Positions 1 through 5,749 of a stretch of 6,019 nt of DNA are shown piece by piece (within the stretch, counting starts at the first letter, position 1; the number at the start of each line of letters is the position of its first letter). A program made the position numbers and the translations under genes. Origin of the DNA: Deltaproteobacteria bacterium (GTDB lineage Bacteria > Desulfobacterota > Binatia > DP-6); NCBI GenBank assembly GCA_005879245.1, contig VBLA01000211.1:1-6019 (forward strand), in the 5' to 3' direction. Below the pieces are notes generated by a model, which was not told the origin of the DNA, did not search any database, and worked only from the letters and a program-made list of their open reading frames with translations.

Positions 1-377
1 TCGGGCATCTGCCGGTAGAGTCGCACCAGGTCTTCCAGGTCGGGATCCTTCGTGATCGGCAAGGCCTGGAAGCCGATCCCCGCGACCGGCGGTGACAGAC
101 GCTGTTCGATCTCCAGCACCCGCCGGAGGTCGTCGTTCAGCAGGCCTGGATCCACCGCCCGCAAACGGTGCGTCAGGGCGAGATTGATTTTCAAAATCAC
201 CAGCATGGGGGTCGCCAGGCCGCGGCCGGCCTCGAGGCGGCTCACCGCCCCCTGGCTCACACCCGCCATGCGGGCGAGCTCTTCTTGCGAGAGACCCAGG
301 AACTCGCGCACCCGCCGGCTCTGCCGCCCCAGGGCATGCATCCACTCCGACCAGTCGAAGGCATCCTTGTTCGGCAT
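1..377 (-). CDS. XRE-family helix-turn-helix transcriptional regulator (C-terminus off the left edge)
   Basis: The minus strand reads open from an ATG at 377 to the window edge, giving 125 residues with no stop. Residues about 18-75 form a Cro/C1-type DNA-binding domain: a first helix RRVREFLGLSQEELARMAGV followed by the recognition helix SQGAVSRLEAG (41-51), the classic 'sQ.elA...gvs...vSrlE.G' pattern. The rest (about 76-125) is charged and helical with no recognisable ligand domain, so the role is inferred to be a cytosolic DNA-binding repressor or activator with an unknown signal. A GGGAG three bases ahead of the ATG supports this start, although the frame stays open upstream and a GTG at 404 is possible. 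It is transcribed divergently from hemD; an inverted repeat in the shared intergenic DNA could be its operator. The missing C-terminus prevents finer classification. Confidence 0.88.
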   Translation of the reverse strand, partial: MPNKDAFDWSEWMHALGRQSRRVREFLGLSQEELARMAGVSQGAVSRLEAGRGLATPMLVILKINLALTHRLRAVDPGLLNDDLRRVLEIEQRLSPPVAGIGFQALPITKDPDLEDLVRLYRQMP

Positions 378-380
378 CGT

Positions 381-385
381 CTCCC
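381..385 (-). promoter_or_regulatory. Ribosome binding site of the XRE gene
   Basis: GGGAG on the minus strand lies three bases before the ATG at 377. The spacing is a little short, but it is the only purine-rich match near any candidate start of this gene. Confidence 0.4.
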
Positions 386-505
386 AAGCGTCTGCTGGGT
401 GCACCGCAGTCGACGCAGCGTCCGGGCGATGACGATGTTCGGCCACCGAGGCGGGACGGCGGGCTAACCGTGAATGACCCTTCTTCTGGATGTCCTTTGA
501 CCGGC

Positions 506-529
506 TGTCAAGTTACGTCTCTCTTGACA
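506..529. promoter_or_regulatory. Inverted repeat, candidate operator between XRE gene and hemD
   Basis: TGTCAAG (506-512) and CTTGACA (523-529) form a perfect 7-bp dyad with a 10-bp spacer, so the arms lie 17 bp apart centre to centre and on roughly similar faces of the helix. The surrounding 480-530 stretch is clearly less GC-rich than its flanks. Each arm contains TTGACA, the consensus -35 hexamer, one on each strand, but I find no convincing -10 hexamer at 16-18 bp for either. The site is 31 bp ahead of the preferred hemD start and 129 bp ahead of the XRE start. A binding site for the divergent XRE regulator is an inference from position. Confidence 0.45.
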
Positions 530-559
530 CGACGCAGCGTTCGGCCGCAGCGTGGCGCC

Positions 560-1390
560 ATGCCGCTCCCAGAGGACGCCCTCGGCGGCGTGCGCGTCGT
601 CATCTTCGAAACGCGTCGCGCGGACGAGCTGACGACGATGCTCGAGCGGCACGGCGCCACCGTCATGCGTGCGCCCGCGCTCCGTGAGGCATCGCTCCCC
701 CGGAGTCCCGCGGCCCTCGAGCTCGCGCGACGCCTGGAGGCTGGCGAGGTGGACGTCGTCATCCTGCTGACCGGGGTCGGTACGCGGGCACTCGCCGCGG
801 CCGTGGCGGACGTCTGCCCCGACTTCACCGCTCTCCTCGCGCGCACACGGATCGTCGCCCGCGGCCCGAAGCCGCTGGCCGCGCTGCGCGAGTTGAAGGT
901 GACGGGTGCCGCTCCCGTGCCCGATCCCTTCACCTGGCGAGAGGTGCTCGCGACCGTCGACACGCTCCGGCTCGCCCCGGGCGGACGCGTTGCGGTGCAG
1001 GAGTACGGCATCCCCAACCCTGCCCTGCTCGCCGGCCTGGCGGATCGTGGCCTCGACGTGCTCCGCGTCCCCGTCTATCGCTGGGCGCTGCCCGAAGACG
1101 CCGCCCCCTTGGAGCAGGCCTCCGCCGCGCTCTGCCGGGGCGACGCGGACGTCGCGGTGTTCACGAACGCCGTCCAGGTGGAGCACCTCTTCCGCCTCGC
1201 CGCCGAGCCGGCAGCGCTGGCCGCGGCGCTCCCCCGCGCCGTCGTCGCTTCGATCGGACCCGTCTGCAGCGAGGCACTCGAGGCCCACGGCGTGACGCCC
1301 GATCTGGAGGCGGTGCCGCCCAAGATGGGACCCCTCGTGGCACTGCTGGCGGCGCGCGGCCCTGCCCTCGTCGCGGCGAAGCGCGGCTAG
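560..1390 (+). CDS. hemD: Uroporphyrinogen-III synthase
   Basis: This is a 276-residue HemD protein, the cytosolic enzyme that closes hydroxymethylbilane with inversion of ring D to give uroporphyrinogen III, the common precursor of heme, siroheme and cobalamin. The family's two alternating alpha/beta domains are visible: an N-terminal strand VRVVIFETRR (11-20), LLTGVGTRAL (69-78), VARGPKPLAAL (99-109), the second-domain strand GGRVAVQEYG (141-150), RVPVYRWALP (169-178), VAVFTNAVQVEHLF (198-211) and the conserved SIGPVCSEAL (231-240) ahead of a PPKMGPLV tail. Length is normal for a stand-alone HemD. The frame could start at an ATG at 470, but those 30 extra residues do not look like HemD and overlap the inverted repeat at 506-529, so the ATG at 560 is preferred; no strong Shine-Dalgarno precedes either. 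No other tetrapyrrole gene is in the window. It converges with the kinase gene. Confidence 0.9.
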   Translation: MPLPEDALGGVRVVIFETRRADELTTMLERHGATVMRAPALREASLPRSPAALELARRLEAGEVDVVILLTGVGTRALAAAVADVCPDFTALLARTRIVARGPKPLAALRELKVTGAAPVPDPFTWREVLATVDTLRLAPGGRVAVQEYGIPNPALLAGLADRGLDVLRVPVYRWALPEDAAPLEQASAALCRGDADVAVFTNAVQVEHLFRLAAEPAALAAALPRAVVASIGPVCSEALEAHGVTPDLEAVPPKMGPLVALLAARGPALVAAKRG

Positions 1391-1398
1391 CGCACCGA

Positions 1399-1424
1399 CG
1401 CGGGAATCTCAGCTGCGTCCCGCG
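1399..1424. terminator. Possible bidirectional hairpin between convergent hemD and kinase gene
   Basis: CGCGGGA (1399-1405) and TCCCGCG (1418-1424) form a perfect 7-bp stem around a 12-base loop. It begins 8 bases after the hemD stop and spans the TGA of the kinase gene (1411-1409). It sits where two converging transcripts must end, but neither side has a T tract, so it would not be a canonical intrinsic terminator. Confidence 0.3.
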
Positions 1425-3721
1425 ACGTCGGCGACGATGCTCACCAGCTCCGACGGTTCAACGGGCTTCACCACGTGCCGCTCGAAGCCCGAGGCGAGCG
1501 CCTTCACGCGATCCTCTGCGCGCGCGTAGGCGGTGAGCGCGATGGCGGGTAGCGCGTCGCCCCGCTCGCCCGCCCGCGAGCGGAGATCGCGGAGCAGCGC
1601 GTAGCCGTCCTCGCCCGGCATGCCCAGATCCGAGACGAGGACGTCCACCTTCCACCGTCCGAACAAGGTCCGCGCCTCGGCAGCCGAACAGGCGGTTCGC
1701 GTCTCGGCGCCACAGCGCGAGAGGAGCGTGGCAAGCAGGTCGCACGTGTCCGGCTCGTTGTCGACCACGAGCACATGCAGGCCGTCGAGCGCCGGATATG
1801 TCGTCGGCTCGGGCCGGCCGGGCGGCTCGCCCGGCGTGGCGGTCGCGCCCGAGGCGGCAATCGCCGGGAGCGTCACCGTGAAGGCCGCGCCCTGGCCCTC
1901 GCCGGCGCTCGTCGCCCGCACGGCCCCTCCGTGCAGCTCGACCACGTGCCGCACGATCGCGAGCCCGACACCCAGCCCTCCGTAGCTACGCGTGCTGGAG
2001 CTGTCCGCCTGCCGGAAGCGTTCGAAGAGATGGGGCAGGAACTCGGGCGCGATGCCCTTGCCGGTGTCGATCACCGTGAGCGTGACGTCCCCGGCCAGGC
2101 GCCGGAGACGGACCTCCACCCGGCCACCGCCCGGTGTGAACTTGATCGCGTTCGAGAGGAGATTCGAGACGACCTGCCGGAGCCGCTCCCCGTCGCCCTC
2201 CACCTTGCCCGAGCGGGGATCGAGGACGCTCACGAGCTGGATCCCCTTGGCTTCCGCCGCCGGGCGCGCCGCCTCCGTGGCGCCCTCGACGACGCCGGCG
2301 AGCTCCAGGGGCCGCACCTCGAGCCGGAGCTTCCCCGAGATGATGCGCGACACGTCGAGCAGATCCTCGACCAGCTGCGCCTGCGACCGAGCGTTCCGCT
2401 CGATGACGTCGAGCGCGCGGGCGGCCACCCCCGGCTCGAACCCACCCCGCCGCAACATGCGGGCCCAGGCGAGGATGGGCGTGAGCGGTGTCCTGAGCTC
2501 GTGCGACACCACCGAGAGAAACTCGTCCTTGGCGCGATTCGCGCCCTCGGCCTGCAGGCGGGCGTCCTGTGCCTGGCGATAGAGCCGGGCATTGTCGAGG
2601 GCGAGCGCCGCCCGGCGGGCGAGGTCCTCTGCCACCGCGAGATCGGCCGCCCCGTAGCGCGGCCGGGCCTCGGTCCCGACGAAGGAGAGCCCGCCGAGCA
2701 TCCGCCCGCGCGCCAGGAGCGGAACGACCATGCTGGAGCGTGGGCTCAGCTGGCGGAGCATCGCCAGGTGCTCGGGCGTCGTCGCGACGCTCGCGAGGAA
2801 GGCATCGGAAATTTCGCGCCGCAGCCCCGACTCGCCCGTTCGCATGGCGGTCCGCAGCAAAGACGGCGCGTCGGACTGCGACCACGCCTCTCCGATCAGC
2901 CGAACCAGCCCGACCTTCGCCGGATCGACGTGCGCCTCCGCCACCTGCCGGAGCGATCCATCCTTCTGGAGGAGCACCGCGGCACACCAGTCGGCGAGAA
3001 AGGGGACGGCCAGGTGAACCACGCTTCCGAGCGTGGTTGCGTAGTCGAGCGAGTCGGCGAGCATCCGGCTGGCCTCGGCGAGGAAACCAGCGCGCCGTTC
3101 TGCGGCTCGCGCTTCGCGGTACAGCCGCGCATTATCTGCTGCCAGCGCCGCGCGCCGGGCGAGCTCCTCGGCGAGCGCCAGGTCCGAACGCTCGTACCGC
3201 CGGCTCGGCTGCGTCGACACGAGCGTGATGGCGCCGAGCGTCCGGCCTCGGGCGGCGAGCGGCACGATCATGACCGACACGGGCTTCGCCAGCGCGAGGA
3301 AGCGATGCCGGAGTTCTTCCGCGTCCACGACCAGGTCGTCGGCCACCGGTGCCACGGGATAGAAGCCCGACTGTCCGGTACGGAGAACGCGTGTGAGGGC
3401 TGACGGCGACGCGCCACCCGGGGGTGGCCACTGCTCCAGCTCTCGTGCCAGATCGGCCGTCGCTGGATCGCGGTGCGCGACCGCCATCCGCCAGGGGGTC
3501 TGGTCCTCCTCGACCATGTCGATGATGCACCAGTCGGCGAGGGACTGAATCGCCAGCTGGGCGAGCTGCTCGAGGGTCTCCTGGTAGTCGAGCGAACCCG
3601 CGAGGAGGCTACTGACACTCGCGAGAAACGCGGTGTGCTGCGCCTGCTCGGGGAGGGTGGCGACCTCCGGGACGCTCTCCCCCGCCTCCGGCATCACTTG
3701 GGCGACCGTGCGCCGGGTCAT
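1409..3721 (-). CDS. Soluble hybrid sensor histidine kinase, GAF-GAF-HisKA-HATPase-REC
   Basis: A 770-residue two-component hybrid kinase. Two GAF-like sensory domains (about 30-203 and 211-383) are internal copies of one another; each starts with a SLDY helix and an LADWC motif (61-65 and 242-246) and ends in a DNARLYR linker helix. HisKA follows with the H-box SVVSHELRTPL, phospho-acceptor His407. The HATPase_c domain has the N-box (QVVSNLLSNAIKF, Asn520/Asn524), G1 DTGKGI (552-557), F-box LFERFRQAD and G2 GGLGVGLAIV (581-590). A Pro-rich linker leads to a receiver domain (about 648-767) with Asp654, phospho-acceptor Asp698 in SDLGMPGEDG, Thr730 and Lys752, so all catalytic residues are intact. 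No transmembrane segment or signal peptide is seen, so it should sense a cytoplasmic ligand or redox signal, not identified. The ATG at 3721 is chosen over a GTG at 3769 because GAGGGGGG lies six bases before it. No cognate regulator or Hpt protein is in the window. Confidence 0.95.
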   Translation of the reverse strand: MTRRTVAQVMPEAGESVPEVATLPEQAQHTAFLASVSSLLAGSLDYQETLEQLAQLAIQSLADWCIIDMVEEDQTPWRMAVAHRDPATADLARELEQWPPPGGASPSALTRVLRTGQSGFYPVAPVADDLVVDAEELRHRFLALAKPVSVMIVPLAARGRTLGAITLVSTQPSRRYERSDLALAEELARRAALAADNARLYREARAAERRAGFLAEASRMLADSLDYATTLGSVVHLAVPFLADWCAAVLLQKDGSLRQVAEAHVDPAKVGLVRLIGEAWSQSDAPSLLRTAMRTGESGLRREISDAFLASVATTPEHLAMLRQLSPRSSMVVPLLARGRMLGGLSFVGTEARPRYGAADLAVAEDLARRAALALDNARLYRQAQDARLQAEGANRAKDEFLSVVSHELRTPLTPILAWARMLRRGGFEPGVAARALDVIERNARSQAQLVEDLLDVSRIISGKLRLEVRPLELAGVVEGATEAARPAAEAKGIQLVSVLDPRSGKVEGDGERLRQVVSNLLSNAIKFTPGGGRVEVRLRRLAGDVTLTVIDTGKGIAPEFLPHLFERFRQADSSSTRSYGGLGVGLAIVRHVVELHGGAVRATSAGEGQGAAFTVTLPAIAASGATATPGEPPGRPEPTTYPALDGLHVLVVDNEPDTCDLLATLLSRCGAETRTACSAAEARTLFGRWKVDVLVSDLGMPGEDGYALLRDLRSRAGERGDALPAIALTAYARAEDRVKALASGFERHVVKPVEPSELVSIVADVAGRS

Positions 3722-3727
3722 TTTGGA

Positions 3728-3735
3728 CCCCCCTC
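3728..3735 (-). promoter_or_regulatory. Ribosome binding site deciding the kinase start
   Basis: GAGGGGGG on the minus strand is separated by six bases (TCCAAA) from the ATG at 3721. It lies inside the reading frame that would begin at the upstream GTG (3769) and so argues for the shorter 770-residue protein. Confidence 0.65.
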
Positions 3736-3765
3736 GTCCACCAGCGAGATCCTGCCGGCGCCCGA

Positions 3766-3793
3766 CCACGGACGCCGTGGCCCGCGCGCGGGC
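3766..3793. repeat. Two abutting palindromes upstream of the kinase gene
   Basis: CCACGG-ACG-CCGTGG (3766-3780) is a perfect 6-bp dyad with a 3-bp centre, and the perfect 14-bp palindrome GCCCGCGCGCGGGC (3780-3793) starts on its last base. They lie about 45-72 bp ahead of the kinase ATG, where an operator would be expected, but no regulator is known for them and GC-rich DNA makes such dyads easier to obtain by chance. Confidence 0.4.
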
Positions 3794-3812
3794 GTACGGT
3801 GGGGGAGACTAA

Positions 3813-3850
3813 GGGGACCGGGGGGGAGTGGTCAAGGCTCCCCCCGGCCC
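3813..3850 (-). terminator. Strong GC hairpin downstream of the secreted-protein gene
   Basis: CCGGGGGGGAG (3818-3828) pairs with CTCCCCCCGG (3838-3847) around a 9-base loop, with one bulged G; further G-C pairs at 3815-3816 with 3849-3850 extend the stem past one mismatch. It starts 23 bases past the stop codon of the secreted-protein gene, a typical terminator position. On the minus strand it is followed by CCCCTTAGTC rather than a U tract, so it may be a transcript 3'-end stabiliser or an atypical terminator. Confidence 0.45.
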
Positions 3851-3872
3851 TGCCAACCGCGGACGCCGTCTA

Positions 3873-4631
3873 CTAGAGGTCGCTCGCCCCGACGATCTGC
3901 GCCACCACGGAGCGACGGAAGGCGCGGAACGCCGCGCGCTGACCGCCGCCCCGCACGTCGACCTCGACGGTCCGGGGGTCGAGAGCGCCGATCTCGGAGA
4001 ACTCCTTCATGAGGACGCGTTCCGCTACCACGATGTGACACGCGGCCTGACACGTGAGATGGGCGCGCTTGCCGAGGGAGATCGAACGCACCTGATACTC
4101 ACCGCCCAAGAGCGTGAGCTGACCGCGATCCCCCACGATCACATCGGCGTAGGCGCCCGCCGCAACGGCCCGCATGCTCGCTCGTGGCTGCACACGGATC
4201 GCCTGCTGCCCGGGATTCGGGTTGAACGTCGGCAGCTCCGCGGAATTGACGAGAGGAACCGTTATCGCCTGGCACGTGCTCGCCGTCGCATCCAGCTGTG
4301 TGGTGCAGAAGAGCTGACCGACGCTGGTGTTGCGCCCGAGGCGCACGCTCTCGGCGGCGACCACTCCGGTCACGTGGGCGCGCGACATGAGGGTGATCGT
4401 GCCACCCTTGCCGTCGCACCCGACGTCGCCCGCATCCACCTTCACCAACGAGCGCAGCGTGACGCTCTTGAAGCCGAGCACCGCGTAGGCGCCGGGCGCG
4501 CTCGAAGGAGCCACGTCGGCACCGACACCGACCGCGCCCGCGAGGAGCATCCCCACCGCCATCCACATCCCCACCCGTCGCCCCATGGGCGCACGGTACC
4601 ACTCGGAGCGGAAGTGTACGAGAGTTCGCAT
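3873..4631 (-). CDS. Exported protein of unknown function, beta-rich, five cysteines
   Basis: A 252-residue protein. The N-terminus has a basic region (APMGRR) followed by a hydrophobic stretch (about 21-37) and a VGA-DV cleavage-like site after residue 38, so Sec export is predicted; there is no lipobox. The mature part is built of short alternating beta strands rich in V, T and L, with glycine turns: AYAVLGFKSVTLRSLVKV, GGTITLMSRAHVTGVV, ESVRLG, YADVIVGDRGQLTLLGGEY and VRSISLGKRAHLTC, resembling a beta-solenoid or stacked-strand surface protein. A Pro/Asn turn (LPTFNPNPG, 133-141) sits mid-protein. Cysteines 72, 109, 120, 194 and 198 could form disulfides outside the cytoplasm. I recall similar unnamed exported proteins in GC-rich environmental proteobacterial genomes, but cannot name a family. 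The ATG at 4631 is preferred because AGGGGGGG lies six bases before it; the ATG at 4586 would give a more usual signal-peptide length but has no such site. Confidence 0.8.
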   Translation of the reverse strand: MRTLVHFRSEWYRAPMGRRVGMWMAVGMLLAGAVGVGADVAPSSAPGAYAVLGFKSVTLRSLVKVDAGDVGCDGKGGTITLMSRAHVTGVVAAESVRLGRNTSVGQLFCTTQLDATASTCQAITVPLVNSAELPTFNPNPGQQAIRVQPRASMRAVAAGAYADVIVGDRGQLTLLGGEYQVRSISLGKRAHLTCQAACHIVVAERVLMKEFSEIGALDPRTVEVDVRGGGQRAAFRAFRRSVVAQIVGASDL

Positions 4632-4637
4632 GTTGTT

Positions 4638-4645
4638 CCCCCCCT
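4638..4645 (-). promoter_or_regulatory. Ribosome binding site of the secreted-protein gene
   Basis: AGGGGGGG on the minus strand with a six-base spacer (AACAAC) to the ATG at 4631. It decides the start in favour of the long N-terminal region, since the internal ATG at 4586 lacks a comparable site. Confidence 0.6.
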
Positions 4646-4717
4646 GCTCGTCCCCGCAGCCCGCCGCAACAGCGATGGTCGCCGCCTCGAATCACGAGCC
4701 GCCTGACGGTTTGCGGG

Positions 4718-4726
4718 ACTATAGCA
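4718..4726 (-). promoter_or_regulatory. Candidate extended -10 promoter for the secreted-protein gene
   Basis: TGCTATAGT on the minus strand matches the extended -10 form TGnTATAAT with one mismatch in the hexamer. No good -35 hexamer lies 16-18 bp upstream, as is common for extended -10 promoters. The predicted transcript would have an untranslated leader of about 80 bases before the ATG at 4631. AT-rich sequence is rare here, which makes the match more notable. Confidence 0.4.
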
Positions 4727-4905
4727 AGCACGGTGCCGGGACGCCGTCGATACGTAAGACATCATGGTCGTAGCACCGCGCTGTGCGCGATTGCGCACTG
4801 GCGACGGAGATTTCGACATTTCGGGCCGTCCCACCGTGCGAACGGCGCAGGCGCCATGCTTCGCCAGCGGAGGGCATCGTAGCACTGCGAACGCGCGGAC
4901 GGGGG
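4727..4905. other. Non-coding stretch between permease and secreted-protein genes
   Basis: No convincing gene is seen. It contains a short hairpin GTGCGC-GATT-GCGCAC (4783-4798) and an imperfect direct repeat TCGTAGCACyGCG at 4768-4780 and 4877-4889 (12 of 13 bases identical). Read on the minus strand both copies give GTGCTACGA, close to the extended -10 form, but with no matching -35 element. No T tract follows the hairpin in the minus direction. Confidence 0.5.
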
Positions 4906-5628
4906 TCAGTACGAAAAAAGGTCGCGGGCGAGGAGTGCCACCGCCGAGGCCGCAGAGACGACGAGCACGGCCGCCCGCGTGTGATGGCCGTCGAGGCGCG
5001 GCGCCGTCCAGCGCGACAGCACGAAGCCCACGAGCAGCCCCGGCAAGAGCGCAGCCGACGCCCCGACCTCCGCCGCTCCGAACCGTCCCACCAGCGCGAG
5101 CGACACCAGCGAGAGGGAGATGCCCACGGTGAGAAACCCGGCGAGCGTTCCCCGGATCGTCGCTCCCTCCTCGTCCTGATAGATGAGGCTCATGGGTGGA
5201 CCGCCGACGGACGTGGTCGTACCCATGAAGCCCGACAGGAGTCCGACCCCGACGAGCGTCGGCGCCGTGCGCGGCAGCGCGTAGCCCGAAGCACTCAGCG
5301 CGACCGCGACCAGGAGCAGCACCGAGAACGCGATGCCGAGTCCACGCTCGCTCAGGACGGCGACGGTGAGCGCGCCGAGCACCGTCCCCGGGATCCGTCC
5401 GACGAGCGCCCACCCGACCCCCCGCAGGTCGATCGCGTCCCGCTCGCGGTGCGCCACCAGGATCGTGAGGACGAGGGAGAGGAGTGCTGCCGGTCCCGGA
5501 ACCAGGCGGCGGTCGATGGCGATCAGCACGGGTGCCGCGACGAGGTTCAGGCCGAAGCCGACCGAGCTCTGGAGACAGGCTCCGCCGGCGACGGCGATCG
5601 AGGCGATGAGCAGCGGTAACGGCGTCAT
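4906..5628 (-). CDS. TSUP-family (TauE/SafE-like) membrane permease
   Basis: A 240-residue integral membrane protein with about eight hydrophobic segments (roughly residues 3-19, 24-39, 43-59, 71-92, 97-116, 122-137, 160-181, 189-205 and 218-234, the exact number being uncertain). The two pseudo-symmetric halves of the TSUP fold are recognisable: SSVGFGLNLVAAPVL near the N-terminus and GFMGTTTSVGGPPMSL (133-148) in the second half, the family's hallmark glycine-rich re-entrant motif, followed by RGTLAGFLTVG. Characterised members export sulfite, sulfoacetate or related small organic anions, or take them up; the substrate here cannot be told, and no sulfur-metabolism gene is adjacent. Length is typical of the family. 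The ATG at 5628 fits the normal N-terminus, though no clear Shine-Dalgarno precedes it. The neighbouring genes are separated by 274 and 172 bp, so it is probably transcribed alone. Confidence 0.92.
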   Translation of the reverse strand: MTPLPLLIASIAVAGGACLQSSVGFGLNLVAAPVLIAIDRRLVPGPAALLSLVLTILVAHRERDAIDLRGVGWALVGRIPGTVLGALTVAVLSERGLGIAFSVLLLVAVALSASGYALPRTAPTLVGVGLLSGFMGTTTSVGGPPMSLIYQDEEGATIRGTLAGFLTVGISLSLVSLALVGRFGAAEVGASAALLPGLLVGFVLSRWTAPRLDGHHTRAAVLVVSAASAVALLARDLFSY

Positions 5629-5664
5629 GGGCCAGTGGACCCGAACCGGGGCACGCGCAGGCGC

Positions 5665-5741
5665 CTAACTAGCTCGCTAACCGGCGCCCGTTAGTTCGCC
5701 TTTCCGGGTGACGCGAAGATATTAGCACGACCAGCGGTTAG
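5665..5741. repeat. Cluster of four GTTAG motifs upstream of the permease gene
   Basis: GTTAG occurs on the minus strand at 5665-5669 and 5677-5681 and on the plus strand at 5690-5694 and 5737-5741. The middle pair forms an inverted repeat with an 8-bp centre, and two GGCGCC palindromes (5660-5665 and 5683-5688) are interleaved. The cluster lies around and downstream of the candidate promoter at 5719-5727, in the predicted leader of the permease transcript. A regulatory role is an inference. Confidence 0.4.
5719..5727 (-). promoter_or_regulatory. Candidate extended -10 promoter for the permease gene
   Basis: TGCTAATAT on the minus strand resembles an extended -10 element (TGn followed by a hexamer matching TATAAT at four of six bases) in an unusually AT-rich patch. 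At the -35 distance there is no consensus hexamer, but an 8-bp palindrome GATGCATC (5743-5750) is present. The leader before the ATG at 5628 would be about 84 bases. Confidence 0.35.
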
Positions 5742-5749
5742 AGATGCAT

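Noticed and set aside
470..559. Upstream ATG at 470 as the hemD start
   Set aside because: The 30 added residues have no similarity to HemD, no ribosome binding site precedes them, and they cover the inverted repeat that looks regulatory.
464..1288. Minus-strand open frame opposite hemD
   Set aside because: Composition is Arg/Gly/Glu-rich with no recognisable fold, whereas the plus strand encodes an intact HemD.
1775..3403. Long plus-strand open frame (542 codons) opposite the sensor kinase gene
   Set aside because: It is the antisense shadow of a clearly recognisable kinase; its product is rich in Arg, His, Glu and Pro with no domain, as expected from the stop-poor complementary frame in GC-rich DNA.
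3828..4706. Plus-strand open frame (292 codons) opposite the secreted-protein gene
   Set aside because: The minus-strand product has a signal peptide, regular beta-strand pattern and a strong ribosome binding site; the plus-strand product is His/Arg-rich without any of these.
4442..4764. Small minus-strand frame starting near 4764 and running into the secreted gene in another frame
   Set aside because: No ribosome binding site; the product is Arg/Ser-rich and overlaps both the candidate promoter and the secreted gene, so it is best explained as chance.
4914..4919. A6 run (T6 on the minus strand) at the end of the permease gene as an intrinsic terminator tail
   Set aside because: It encodes the Leu-Phe near the permease C-terminus, ahead of the stop, and the upstream GC sequence gives only a weak five-pair stem set apart by several bases.
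4783..5619. Plus-strand open frame opposite the permease gene
   Set aside because: The translated product is a highly charged Arg/Glu/Asp string typical of the complement of a hydrophobic membrane-protein gene, and the minus strand carries TSUP motifs.
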